A DNA stretch of 39,333 bases from an uncultured cyanobacterium (GTDB lineage Bacteria; Cyanobacteriota; Cyanobacteriia; CAKZMO01): NCBI GenBank assembly GCA_937128595.1, contig CAKZMO010000377.1, forward strand, positions 1 to 39,333, given 5' to 3'. The position numbers and the translations under genes were made by a program. The stretch's first letter is position 1. Each line of letters starts with the position of its first letter. Shown here piece by piece: positions 7,925 through 16,773 of this stretch. The notes under the pieces are model-generated. The model was not told the origin of the DNA and made no database searches. It saw only the letters and a list, made by a program, of their open reading frames with translations.

Positions 7925-8431
7925 TTACTCCAGTACAAAGTCTACGGCGTTGGTTCCTGCAGTTTTTCCCTTGCCTGATGTCAGCTTTTTGTCATTGACT
8001 TCAATCGCAAATGGAGTTCCATCAAGCTCTAAATTGTAATCTGTTTCGTCAGACGTGTATCCCACACTAGCTATCATCTCGCGGCCTTTATCGGTGTAGG
8101 CAAAAGCGAGCATTTGGTTTTTATCTTGGTCGTTGTCCTTTGCCCAAATAACCATATATTGCCGATCTTGATATTCGAAAATCTTTGGCGGTCGGTTGGG
8201 TACGTATCGTCCTGCCTTCCCAAAGCTCGCATCCAAAAACTTTTGTACTGAAGAAGGTTCCACCTTGACATAGGCAATTTCTTCAGGTGATTGCGGCTCC
8301 TTGTCGCCTTCGATTTCAGGCGGAGCTTCTTCTTCCCCTCGATTGCGAAAATAGTCGACGGCCACTTTGGTTCCCACGGCTCCAACTGTCGCAATACCTG
8401 CTCCAACTAGAATATTTCGAAGTCTACTCAT
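7925..8431 (-). CDS. Membrane-anchored protein, function unknown
   Basis: A 168-residue protein. The start at 8431 (MSRLRNILVGAGIATVG) is chosen because AAGGAGGAG precedes it closely; ten further in-frame residues upstream lack such a site. One N-terminal hydrophobic segment (about residues 6-27) probably anchors it, followed by an acidic linker (GEEEAPPEIEGDKEPQ) and a compact C-terminal domain from about 50 onwards (PNRPPKIFEYQDRQYMVIWA, MIASVGYTSDETDYNLEL). I do not recognise the family. It precedes the small protein at 7114-7578 on the same strand, but a probable terminator lies between them. Confidence 0.7.
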   Translation of the reverse strand: MSRLRNILVGAGIATVGAVGTKVAVDYFRNRGEEEAPPEIEGDKEPQSPEEIAYVKVEPSSVQKFLDASFGKAGRYVPNRPPKIFEYQDRQYMVIWAKDNDQDKNQMLAFAYTDKGREMIASVGYTSDETDYNLELDGTPFAIEVNDKKLTSGKGKTAGTNAVDFVLE

Positions 8432-8576
8432 GTCACTCCTCCTTGAGATGCTTGACAGCAATTGATCAAATCATCCAGATTCTAAGGGAAGTAGATCAAC
8501 ATTGCCTAAAGCTTCCAATAAAAATCGGGTTTCCAGAAAAATATCATTATCAAAAGGCAATGCAGTGGAAGTTGAC

Positions 8577-9338
8577 TCAAGTTTGTTTTGGAGAAATCTT
8601 ACTCAGAAGCGTACAAACTTCGTCATCGCTGACTTGATCAAAGTCTTCATACCAATTGCCAATAGCCGACAGATTGGACGGAGTTATGAGACAAACGACG
8701 TCGTCTACCTCTTGTCTTAGCATGTGACAAGCCATCGGAGAAGCTACTGGAACAGCCACTATAATTTTTTGAGGCTGCTGCTGCTTCAGACATAAAGCAG
8801 CAGCCCTCAGAGTTGAACCTGTAGCAATTCCATCATCGACAACGATGACAACGCGATGCTTCACAGAGCGAGCGGACTGAAACGATTTATCCAATTTATT
8901 GCCCTCAAACTCATTGCCCTCAAGCTCACTCTGATCCTGACCTGTTCCAGCAGGAACAGCATGAATTTCATCAGGTGTTGAAAGGTAAAGTTCTTCGCGC
9001 CGGGACAGTTCTTTTTGCTCACGGTGAATCACCTGATCCAACTTTTCTTGAGAAATATCAATGCGGTCAAGCACATCTGAGTTGAACACCTGAACCCCGC
9101 CTGAAGCGATCGCCCCCATCGCTAGCTCTTGCTGCCCTGGCACTCCGAGTTTTCTGACAATACAGGTTCCCATAGAAACGTTGAGAACACGGGCAATTTC
9201 AAAGGCAACAGGCACTCCACCACGAGGAAGTGCAAGCACGACGACTTCTGCACGATTGGCGTAGGCCGTGAGAGCAGAGGCAAGTAGACGCCCTGCTTCA
9301 GCTCGATTTGCAAAACGGTAGGATTCAGCTGGAGTCAT
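8577..9338 (-). CDS. Phosphoribosyltransferase-family protein
   Basis: A 253-residue type I phosphoribosyltransferase fold protein (COG1926-like). The PRPP-binding motif is VVIVVDDGIATGST, and an early ALPRGGVPVAFEIA segment supplies the PPi loop. Substrate is unknown; such proteins are not assigned to a particular base. The start at 9338 (MTPAESYRF) is supported because the TGA of an upstream open stretch overlaps it as ATGA. Between the two motifs there is a variable insertion containing ELEGN/EFEGN, encoded by a 15-bp tandem duplication at 8898-8927. The piece upstream is the remnant of a membrane antiporter, so the original partner gene may have been lost. Confidence 0.8.
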   Translation of the reverse strand: MTPAESYRFANRAEAGRLLASALTAYANRAEVVVLALPRGGVPVAFEIARVLNVSMGTCIVRKLGVPGQQELAMGAIASGGVQVFNSDVLDRIDISQEKLDQVIHREQKELSRREELYLSTPDEIHAVPAGTGQDQSELEGNEFEGNKLDKSFQSARSVKHRVVIVVDDGIATGSTLRAAALCLKQQQPQKIIVAVPVASPMACHMLRQEVDDVVCLITPSNLSAIGNWYEDFDQVSDDEVCTLLSKISPKQT

Positions 9339-9555
9339 AGCTGTCTGCTCTTGCGACGAAAGGTGATGGTTACCAGAGCCACAATCGTCAATGAAATCAC
9401 AAATAGAATGACGATACGACCCCAAATGGGTAACTCTGTAGAGGGAAAATGCCCAATTTAGCTGCTAAGTGGGAAGCTCCACGAACCAATGTCTCGGCAC
9501 CGGTTACCCTCAAGACGAATCCCAAACCTAGCAGCACCAGCGATGTGATGTCCAT
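9335..9555 (-). pseudogene. Na+/Ca2+ antiporter (CaCA family) remnant
   Basis: With AAGGAG six nt upstream, the ATG at 9555 begins MDITSLVLLGLGFVLRV and continues to AETLVRGASHLAAKLGIFPL, a close match to the first helix and GAELLVRGAS motif of YrbG-type Na+/Ca2+ exchangers. The family normally continues for more than 300 residues (VIGLTVVAFGTSAPE follows), but here the frame stops after 52 codons at 9397. A second frame from about 9440 to 9335 encodes another hydrophobic stretch (RIVILFVISLTIVALVTIT) ending in a TGA that overlaps the start of the phosphoribosyltransferase gene. The simplest reading is a large internal deletion. The origin of the second hydrophobic piece is uncertain. Confidence 0.55.
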
Positions 9556-10007
9556 AAGCGCTCCTTAATAGCGTTTGGGAATGTGCTTTTAAGGATGCAA
9601 TAAGCAAGTAAATGCTCTGACCTAATGTTGTGTAACCAAAAAAATATTTGGACAGGCAAAAGACTGTTGATCCAGCATAGCGCTTCAACTCATCCTTCTT
9701 TGAATGAAATTTGTGAACTTGTTTTGTGATGTTTTGGGCTCACGATAATCGACAAGGTTATTTATGATAAAAGCTCCGAAACTAAGCCGCCTCGGAGTGA
9801 AGAAATTTGTTTTCTCCCCAATAGCAGTTCCAAAAGGTCTTATGCAAATACTTCCTAAGATTGATTTTCGAACAAGTTCTTAATATCTTCTGAGTGAAGA
9901 ACCTTTCAAACGTTTAAGAGCTGAAACGTTTCAGGGTGCTTTCGAAGGGACGCACTATTATGAGTATGATGGATACTTTTTTTTGAATAAGTGGCATTAA
10001 GGTTGCT
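9556..10007. other. Divergent intergenic region before the calcium pump
   Basis: A 452-bp AT-rich spacer between the antiporter remnant (minus) and the P-type ATPase (plus). It must hold the pump's promoter, but I see no unambiguous element. A short open frame on the minus strand (9458-9688) overlaps the antiporter remnant and shows no family features. Confidence 0.4.
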
Positions 10008-12890
10008 GTGGACTCACCTATGACTTCAGAGTCTGTGTCGGGCGTATCGACAGAACAAAAATTGGCGTGGCATGCGAAAGAAATTGAAGACACATTGGCT
10101 CGTTTAAAGAGCGATCGCACCGTAGGTCTGACCGCTGAGCAAGCGACACAGAGAATCGAACAGTTTGGGACTAATGAACTAGAAGACAAAGGCGGGAGAA
10201 GCACCTGGACGATCATCATTGATCAGTTCAAGAACGTCATGTTGTTGATGCTGATTGCGGTTGCCCTTGTGTCGGGAGCTCTATCTCTGCTGAATGATGA
10301 ATTTCCTAAAGATGCGATCGCCATCACGCTGATCGTGGCTCTGAACGGAATATTGGGCTATCTCCAAGAAAGTCGGGCTGAAAAAGCTTTGGCGGCTCTC
10401 AAGCAGATGGCGTCACCTAATGTACGCGTTGTTCGAGATGGCACCATTACTGAAGTTGAAGCTCGCTCTCTAGTGCCGGGTGACTTGATGCTGCTAGAGG
10501 CAGGAATGCAGATCGCGGCAGATGGACGACTGATCGAGGCTATGAACTTGCAGCTTCGAGAGTCGGCGCTCACTGGAGAGGCTGAAGCGGTTAACAAAAA
10601 GGCCAGCGTTATTCTTGCTGAAGATACTTCGATTGGCGATCGCATCAATGTGGTTTTTCAGGGCACTGATGTCGCCCAAGGCCGAGGCACTGCGGTCGTC
10701 ACCAACACAGGCATGGGGACAGAAATCGGGCGCATCGCCACCCTGCTCCAGTCAGTGGAAGAAGAGCCAACTCCGCTACAGCGGCGCATGACCCAGCTAG
10801 GCAATGTACTGGTGGGTGGATCGCTCACTCTTGTTGCCTTGGTCGTTGGGGTTGGAGTGTTGCAATCAGGCTGGAGTCAGTTTGAGAGTTTGCTCGAAGT
10901 CTCTTTGAGTATGGCGGTTGCTGTGGTGCCTGAAGGACTGCCTGCTGTCATTACCGTGACGTTGGCGATCGGAACCCAGCGCATGGTGCGCCGCCACGCT
11001 CTCATTCGCAAATTGCCCGCTGTTGAAACGTTGGGGTCAGTCACAACCATTTGTTCGGACAAAACAGGAACCCTGACTCAAAACAAGATGGTTGTGCAGG
11101 CTGTGCATCTGAATGACCTCGGTTTGAGGGTGACTGGAACGGGGTATGACCCAGAGGGTGAGTTTTTTCACGATACTGCGAACCTCAGCCGCTCTGAATC
11201 ATTAGCGGCGAATCCTGCATCCGCTGTCAAGCCTAGCGACTATCCAGAATTACTGCTGTTGTTGGTGGGATGTCTCACTTGCAACGACGCGGCTTTGCAA
11301 CGAGAAAATGGAGAGTGGGCTATTGTGGGCGATCCGACGGAGGGAGCCTTACTTTCCTTAGCAGGCAAGGCTGACATGAACGCGGTGGAGTGGTCAAACG
11401 CTGTTTCCCGCGAGGCTGAACTTTCTTTTACGTCAGAGCGAAAGCGGATGAGCGTGGTCGTGGCTGATCCCAAAAGGTGGATTCGAGACCCATTGCCAAC
11501 TCTGGGCGCTCCTGAACAGGAAATAAGCTATTTTATGTTTGCTAAAGGCTCGCCAGAGCTGCTTTTAGAGCGATGTTCTCAGGTGCAGCAGGGCGATCGC
11601 CCCCAAAGTCTCAGCTCCGCAGCCCGCAGCCGATTGCTTAGACAGAATGACAAAATGGCGGCTCAGGGACTCCGTGTTCTGGGCGTCGCCTACAAACCAA
11701 TGAGTATCGTTCCTGATGATACAGACCTCGAAGCGGCGGAAACGGAGTTGATTTGGCTCGGATTGGTCGGCATGTTAGATGCTCCACGCTTAGAGGTTGC
11801 AGATGCCGTGCAGCGCTGTAGACAGGCAGGGATTCGACCCGTGATGATTACTGGAGATCATCAGCTAACCGCTCGGGCGATCGCCAGTCATCTTGGTATT
11901 GCGGATCAAGATGCACCTACGCTTACAGGCCAAGAACTGGAGAAGATGAGTCCGGAAGACTTAGCTGATCAGGTCAATCGTGTCAGCGTCTATGCTCGAG
12001 TTGCGCCAGAACATAAGCTCCGGATTGTTCAGGCGCTCCAGCGTCAAGGCGGGATCATCGCGATGACCGGAGACGGGGTAAACGATGCTCCGGCTCTCAA
12101 ACAGGCAGACATCGGCATTGCTATGGGGATCAGCGGCACCGACGTGAGCAAAGAAGCGAGTGACATGGTGCTGCTGGATGACAACTTTGCAAGCATTGTG
12201 GCAGCCACTGAAGAGGGGCGTGTGGTTTATTCCAATATTCGCCGCTTTGTCCGCTATATTTTGGGCTCCAACATTGGAGAAGTGTTGACCATTGCAGCTT
12301 CTCCAATATTGGTTCCCTTGGGAGGAGTTCCTCTCACACCCCTCCAAATCTTATGGATGAACTTAGTCACCGATGGACTGCCAGCCTTGGCTCTTGCTGT
12401 GGAGCCTTCCGAACCAGATGTGATGAATCGCCCCCCCTATGATCCTAACGAGAGTATCTTTGCGCGGGGAATGGGCGCTTACATGATTCGAATAGGCATT
12501 ATCTTTAGCATCATATCAATTGCGCTGATGGTGTTTGCCTATGACTATGCTCAGCAAACAGCAGGCGACCCAGAACGTTGGAAGACGATGGTGTTTACGA
12601 TGCTGTGTCTGGCGCAAATGGGACATGCGATCGCCGTCCGATCTGACCATCGGTTGACCCTTGAGATGAATCCGGTCTCAAATCCCTTTGTCCTCGGTGC
12701 GGTGGTGCTCACGACAGTGCTGCAATTGATGCTAATCTATCTGCCACCTCTGCGAGAGTTCTTTGGAACTCACCTGCTTAGCATGACCGATCTACTCATT
12801 TGCATCGGGTTCAGCAGTCTAATGTTTGTTTGGGTCGAGCTTGAAAAGCTGGCAATCCGTCTGTGGTATCGATATCGTGCTTCGTCTTAA
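10008..12890 (+). CDS. P2A-type Ca2+-transporting ATPase
   Basis: A 960-residue P-type ATPase with the full domain set: N-terminal cation-ATPase segment, actuator motif ALTGEA (187-192), phosphorylation site DKTGTLT with D351, nucleotide domain (KGSPELL), hinge [17 protein letters not shown] and a ten-helix membrane domain. Calcium-site residues match SERCA: E309 in VVPEGLPA (M4), N and E in SNIGEVL (M5) and N, T, D in NLVTDGLPA (M6). It therefore probably expels Ca2+ at the cost of ATP, like cyanobacterial PacL. The start is either GTG at 10008 or ATG at 10020. A terminator follows at 12986. A divergent exchanger remnant of the same ion specificity lies just upstream. Confidence 0.92.
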   Translation: MDSPMTSESVSGVSTEQKLAWHAKEIEDTLARLKSDRTVGLTAEQATQRIEQFGTNELEDKGGRSTWTIIIDQFKNVMLLMLIAVALVSGALSLLNDEFPKDAIAITLIVALNGILGYLQESRAEKALAALKQMASPNVRVVRDGTITEVEARSLVPGDLMLLEAGMQIAADGRLIEAMNLQLRESALTGEAEAVNKKASVILAEDTSIGDRINVVFQGTDVAQGRGTAVVTNTGMGTEIGRIATLLQSVEEEPTPLQRRMTQLGNVLVGGSLTLVALVVGVGVLQSGWSQFESLLEVSLSMAVAVVPEGLPAVITVTLAIGTQRMVRRHALIRKLPAVETLGSVTTICSDKTGTLTQNKMVVQAVHLNDLGLRVTGTGYDPEGEFFHDTANLSRSESLAANPASAVKPSDYPELLLLLVGCLTCNDAALQRENGEWAIVGDPTEGALLSLAGKADMNAVEWSNAVSREAELSFTSERKRMSVVVADPKRWIRDPLPTLGAPEQEISYFMFAKGSPELLLERCSQVQQGDRPQSLSSAARSRLLRQNDKMAAQGLRVLGVAYKPMSIVPDDTDLEAAETELIWLGLVGMLDAPRLEVADAVQRCRQAGIRPVMITGDHQLTARAIASHLGIADQDAPTLTGQELEKMSPEDLADQVNRVSVYARVAPEHKLRIVQALQRQGGIIAMTGDGVNDAPALKQADIGIAMGISGTDVSKEASDMVLLDDNFASIVAATEEGRVVYSNIRRFVRYILGSNIGEVLTIAASPILVPLGGVPLTPLQILWMNLVTDGLPALALAVEPSEPDVMNRPPYDPNESIFARGMGAYMIRIGIIFSIISIALMVFAYDYAQQTAGDPERWKTMVFTMLCLAQMGHAIAVRSDHRLTLEMNPVSNPFVLGAVVLTTVLQLMLIYLPPLREFFGTHLLSMTDLLICIGFSSLMFVWVELEKLAIRLWYRYRASS

Positions 12891-12985
12891 CTGAGATTGA
12901 CGTGGAGTTGAAGTAAAGCAGAGCACTCAAATCTCGCGATCGCCTCTCCACATCCTTCAGCCGTTCAAGACATCTTCTATGCTGG

Positions 12986-13027
12986 GAAAAGGGAGACACC
13001 AGTCGTGGTGTCTGTCTGTTCCTTTTT
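12986..13027 (+). terminator. Rho-independent terminator of the calcium pump gene
   Basis: Stem GACACCA (12995-13001) and TGGTGTC (13006-13012) with loop GTCG, extended by AAAAGGGA on the left and TTCCTTTTT on the right, ending in a T-run. It lies 96 bp past the stop. Confidence 0.75.
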
Positions 13028-13100
13028 AATACGTTTTTTCTAAGAAATTTGTCCTGAAAATCTGTACTGAAAAAACTCTCAATCTTGCCTCTGGTAACCT

Positions 13101-14033
13101 ATGGCTCAAGCAAAATCCTACTCTCAAGTCAAAGAAACTCAATTTTTTAATTGGCAAGGTTATCAATGTGCCTATGAGGTTTATGCTGCCGACTCAGACG
13201 AGCAGGCGACCTCTAAGCCCCCTTTATTGCTGATTCATCCTGTCGGTGTGGGACTGTCAAAGCAGTTTTGGCACCCGTTTTGTCAAGCACTGGAGACGAA
13301 GAGCGATCGCCCTTCGATCTACAATCCTGATCTGTTGGGGTGCGGCGAAAGTGATATGCCCCGTATCGCTTATGAACCTGACAACTGGGCTGACCAGCTT
13401 CTACATTTGGTAGAGACCGTGATTCAGCAGCCCGTTGTCGTCGTTGTACAAGGCGCTTTGCTGGCGGTTGCCATTCGCATGGTGCAAAAAACGACGGACA
13501 CTCAGTGGATTAAGGGATTAGTTCTCGCTGGCCCGCCTGGTTGGCCGCTAGTCAGTCAGAGTGCAAGCTCTATTCAGCAGAAGCTGCTTTGGAATGTGCT
13601 ATTCGACAGCCCTCTGGGGTCGGCATTCTATCGGTATGCCCGTCGCCGTCAGTTCCTCGATTCGTTTTCAAAGCGTCAGCTGTTTGCCTCGACCTCGACC
13701 GTTGATGACGAATGGCTTGCGATGCTGAAAGAAGGTGCCCAAAATACGGCAAGTCGCCATGCTGTGTTTTCATTTCTCGCAGGTTTCTGGCGCAAGGACT
13801 ACACGAAGGCGATCGCACAGATTCAGCAGCCAACCCTGGTCTTGTTTGGGGAAGAAGCATCAGGTATCGACCGAGTCAGCCGTAGTGACTCCGCCCAACA
13901 ACGGCTACAAGACTATCTTCAGCGCCTACCCCATGCTCAAGGCTCGCTGATTTCAGGTCGCAACGTGTTGCCCTATGAATCTACAGAAGCCTTTACGAAC
14001 GAAGTCGATGGCTGGTTGACCAGGGCTTTCTAA
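13101..14033 (+). CDS. Alpha/beta hydrolase-fold protein lacking catalytic residues
   Basis: A 310-residue protein with an alpha/beta hydrolase layout: the strand and oxyanion-like turn LLLIHPVGVGLS (43-53), the DLLGCGESD segment (77-85), and cap helices (SPLGSAFYRYARRRQF). The nucleophile elbow, normally G-x-S-x-G, reads VQGAL at 116-120, with Gly118 where Ser is expected. The usual catalytic His near the C-terminus is also absent: the segment reads GRNVLPYES with Asn288. It is therefore unlikely to hydrolyse by the standard triad and may be a binding or scaffold protein. The sequence is otherwise intact, which argues for retained function. It begins 210 bp past the calcium pump, after a terminator, so is probably transcribed alone. 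Confidence 0.82.
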   Translation: MAQAKSYSQVKETQFFNWQGYQCAYEVYAADSDEQATSKPPLLLIHPVGVGLSKQFWHPFCQALETKSDRPSIYNPDLLGCGESDMPRIAYEPDNWADQLLHLVETVIQQPVVVVVQGALLAVAIRMVQKTTDTQWIKGLVLAGPPGWPLVSQSASSIQQKLLWNVLFDSPLGSAFYRYARRRQFLDSFSKRQLFASTSTVDDEWLAMLKEGAQNTASRHAVFSFLAGFWRKDYTKAIAQIQQPTLVLFGEEASGIDRVSRSDSAQQRLQDYLQRLPHAQGSLISGRNVLPYESTEAFTNEVDGWLTRAF

Positions 14034-14519
14034 CCATCCAATGAGTTCCTGACCTTAAAAAACGTTGAAGAGTTTGGCGTTCAAATCTTCGACAAAATAG
14101 ATGAGGTTAGACAAACTCTAGCCTGACGAGGGATGCAGTCAATCTGAGCTTTGCACACTTAATTGCACACTTAAATTTACAATCTTCAGATGCTCCAAGA
14201 CGATCCTGTTAGAGTAAGGGTTGGGAAAAATCTAAAGCTAGGTCATGCATGACCTGAATGACATCAGATATGCAAACTTTGAAGAACGTTATCAATGTCT
14301 CGCTGAGTCTATTTCTGATCGCATTTATATTGTTGAACCTGGGGCGTTTGACAATGTACTTTTTACATCAAACTCAGCTTGTTTAGCACTCAAAGACCTG
14401 TATTTGTTGGTATAGCTTTGAGTGGTATGCCTGAGATCGGTAGCTTGAGTCTATTGATTGTATCGGGTTGACTCCATCGACTAACTACTGTCCACCGCTG
14501 AACGAAAAGAAAATAAACT
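14034..14519. other. Intergenic region with a possible 56-codon frame
   Basis: A 486-bp spacer between the hydrolase-fold gene and the DUF2470 gene. An ATG frame at 14245-14415 encodes 56 residues starting MHDLNDIRYANFEERYQCLA; there is no clear Shine-Dalgarno and no recognised family. The rest shows no gene. Confidence 0.35.
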
Positions 14520-14807
14520 ATGGCTGATCCTATTACTCCTGCAGTGAGCGATCGCATCTGCACTCACATGAATGACGACCACGCCGACGCAATCCTCCTA
14601 TACGCAAAGGTGTACGGTGGAGTCGAAGATGCTCTGGCCGCTCAACTGCTGAAGGTCGAGCCAACTAGCATGAGCTTATTAGCCCAGACTTCTGATAGAA
14701 CAGTTTCAGTTGATGTCGCTTTTGACCATGAGCTAGCCGATTCGGAAGATGCTCATCAGACTCTCATCACGATGGTGAAGGAAGCTCGCATGATCGCCAA
14801 CGCATAG
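14520..14807 (+). CDS. Small DUF2470-domain protein
   Basis: A 95-residue protein consisting of a single DUF2470 domain. The diagnostic segment is ICTHMNDDHADAILLYAKVY (residues 13-32), as at the C-terminus of HugZ-type heme-utilisation proteins and in plastid DUF2470 proteins. The flavin-reductase-like split barrel normally preceding it in HugZ is missing. A role in tetrapyrrole binding or breakdown is a family-level inference. It lies 126 bp before glgA on the same strand. Confidence 0.85.
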   Translation: MADPITPAVSDRICTHMNDDHADAILLYAKVYGGVEDALAAQLLKVEPTSMSLLAQTSDRTVSVDVAFDHELADSEDAHQTLITMVKEARMIANA

Positions 14808-14932
14808 CGATCCAACGCGGGAAAACTAAACGCCCTCTCCTCTATGCACGATTGCCACACCCCTCTAGACTTATTCTAGTGAGCAGTCACTGCTTTTGAT
14901 ACACCATCGAAACGGGGAGTGGGCGATCTAGC

Positions 14933-16366
14933 ATGAAAATTTTGTTCGTTGCAGCCGAGGCGGCTCCGATTGCCAAAGTCGGAGGTATGGGGGATGTGGT
15001 AGGGTCACTTCCACGCGTTCTCAGAGCGATGGGGCACGACGTTCGAATATTCATGCCCTACTACGGATTTGTGAGTGACAAGATTTCTGTTCCGAAGGAG
15101 CCTGCGTGGGAAGGCTCTGCAATGTTTCAAGACTTCAAAGTTTACGAAACATTGTTTCCAAACAGCGATATTCCGCTTTATCTCTTTGGGCATCCTGTAT
15201 TCTGGCCTCGCCGTATTTACGGAGGGGAAGACGAAGATTGGCGCTTTACGCTGTTTGCTAACGGTGCAGCTGAGTTTGCCTGGAACCACTGGAAACCAGA
15301 TATTATCCATTGCCACGACTGGCACACGGGCATGATTCCGGTATGGATGGCTGAATCCGCTGACATCGCAACCATTTTCACGATTCACAACCTTGCCTAT
15401 CAAGGTCCATGGCGCTGGAAACTAGAGCAAATGACCTGGTGTCCTTGGTACATGCAGGGTCACAACACAATGGCCGCAGCTGTGCAGCACGCTAATCTTG
15501 TCAACACGGTTTCGCCAACTTACGCGCAGCAAATTCAGACCGAAAACTATGGGGAAGGGTTGGAAGGGCTGCTGTCATTTATCAGCGGTAAGATTGTCGG
15601 TATCGTCAATGGAATTGACACTACTTCCTTCGATCCAGCTGTAGATAAGCAAATAGAAAAGCCTTTCGATGCAGGATCCTTAGAAAATCGTCGCGCGAAC
15701 AAAGTTGCGATTCAAGAAGAAGTCGGCCTAGAGGTAAACTCTAAAGCTTTTTTGGTCGGAATGGTGTCTCGACTTGTGGAACAAAAAGGTCTCGATCTGA
15801 TCCTTCAAATGCTCGATCGGTTTCTTGCCTATACCGATGCGCAGTTCATTGTTTTAGGAACGGGCGATCGCTACTACGAAACCCAACTTTGGCAGCTCGC
15901 TTCACGATACCCAGGACGGATGTCCGCATATTTGCTCTACAACGATGGATTGGCCCGCCGCATCTATGCTGGTTCTGATGCATTTCTCATGCCCTCTCGC
16001 TTCGAGCCTTGTGGCATCAGCCAAATGATCGCCTTGCGATATGGTTGTGTCCCCATTGTTCGACGCACGGGTGGGTTGGTCGATACAATTCAGCATCACG
16101 ATCCGGCTGAGGCAGTCGGTACGGGGTATTGCTTTGACCGCTACGAACCTCTTGATCTCTATACTTGCCTAATCCGTGCTTGGGAAGGCTTTCACTATCG
16201 GGATAGTTGGCAGGCTTTGCAAAAGAGAGGTATGGCCGCTAACTACAGCTGGACAAAGTCAGCTAAAGAATATATCAAAATTTATCGTCGCTGTTTAGGT
16301 CTACCAGACGAGGAGGAGATTTCCCAAGTTTCCAACGGCAGCGGCAGTAATGTCTTAGGGAAGTAA
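14933..16366 (+). CDS. glgA: Glycogen synthase (ADP-glucose), GlgA1 type
   Basis: A 477-residue GT5 glycogen synthase transferring glucose from ADP-glucose to the non-reducing end of alpha-1,4-glucan. The ADP-glucose binding motif KVGGMGDV starts at K15 (K-x-G-G). Other markers are [32 protein letters not shown], the acidic catalytic loop [11 protein letters not shown] and the [10 protein letters not shown] turn. The N-terminus [20 protein letters not shown] resembles the GlgA1 (Synechocystis sll0945-like) form; cyanobacteria usually also carry a second isoform. It follows the DUF2470 gene on the same strand. A weak stem-loop (AAAGGG/CCCTTT) at 16388-16404 and two palindromic elements lie downstream. 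Confidence 0.95.
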   Translation: MKILFVAAEAAPIAKVGGMGDVVGSLPRVLRAMGHDVRIFMPYYGFVSDKISVPKEPAWEGSAMFQDFKVYETLFPNSDIPLYLFGHPVFWPRRIYGGEDEDWRFTLFANGAAEFAWNHWKPDIIHCHDWHTGMIPVWMAESADIATIFTIHNLAYQGPWRWKLEQMTWCPWYMQGHNTMAAAVQHANLVNTVSPTYAQQIQTENYGEGLEGLLSFISGKIVGIVNGIDTTSFDPAVDKQIEKPFDAGSLENRRANKVAIQEEVGLEVNSKAFLVGMVSRLVEQKGLDLILQMLDRFLAYTDAQFIVLGTGDRYYETQLWQLASRYPGRMSAYLLYNDGLARRIYAGSDAFLMPSRFEPCGISQMIALRYGCVPIVRRTGGLVDTIQHHDPAEAVGTGYCFDRYEPLDLYTCLIRAWEGFHYRDSWQALQKRGMAANYSWTKSAKEYIKIYRRCLGLPDEEEISQVSNGSGSNVLGK

Positions 16367-16444
16367 TCGGGCGTTGAGAAACGACTCAAAGGGAAAAACC
16401 CTTTCAATGGAAGCATTTGGCCAGGCTGCGGACTTGCCCGAAAA

Positions 16445-16532
16445 TATAGCTACAGCCATTAGCCTTAGGACGTTTTTGTAGCCGCGCGGCTACAAAAACG
16501 TCTATGTCCTAAATAAGCTGACTACGGCTATA
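16445..16532. repeat. TATA-ended palindromic element, second family
   Basis: An 88-bp element with left arm TATAGCTACAGCCATTAGCC and right arm ending GACTACGGCTATA. Its core is a perfect 34-bp palindrome at 16469-16502 (GACGTTTTTGTAGCCGC and its complement), with outer TTAGGA (16465-16470) and TCCTAA (16507-16512). The final TATA is shared with the start of the neighbouring element at 16529, so one may have inserted at the end of the other. There is no coding content. Confidence 0.7.
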
Positions 16533-16631
16533 GCAATGCGCAGATAGGTTAGGACAGATATTGATGGAGAAGCCGCGCGGTGCGCGGCTTCTCCATCAAC
16601 TATTGGTTTTATATCAGCGCTGAGCACTATA
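16529..16631 (-). repeat. TATA-ended palindromic MITE-like element, copy 2 (inverted)
   Basis: This 103-bp copy is in the opposite orientation to the elements at 153-254 and 22026-22127. Its core stem is AAGCCGCGC-GGT-GCGCGGCTT flanked by TTGATGGAG and CTCCATCAA, identical to the copy at 22026. One end differs (GCTCAGCGC instead of GCTACGCGC). It lies between two convergent genes. Confidence 0.8.
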
Positions 16632-16773
16632 TAAATCGTGGGTTAATCAGTGAACGCTCTGTGGGGCTGAATCCGTCGGTTGTTAGTCTCAACAAGCCGA
16701 TTTTTTGTAGTCTGGAGATTGTCCACAGTCCTTGTAGCGTAACTAAAATAAGAGTTGCTGAATAGCTGTGAGG

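Larger units (their letters stand above)
16367..16773. other. Convergent intergenic region filled by palindromic elements
   Basis: This 407-bp space lies between glgA (plus) and the inositol-phosphatase gene (minus). It carries a small stem-loop at 16388-16404 and two abutting palindromic elements at 16445-16532 and 16529-16631. The remaining 140 bp show no gene. Confidence 0.7.

Noticed and set aside
9458-9688. A 76-codon minus-strand frame as a small gene.
   Set aside because: It overlaps the antiporter start in another frame; the antiporter frame has the ribosome site and family match.
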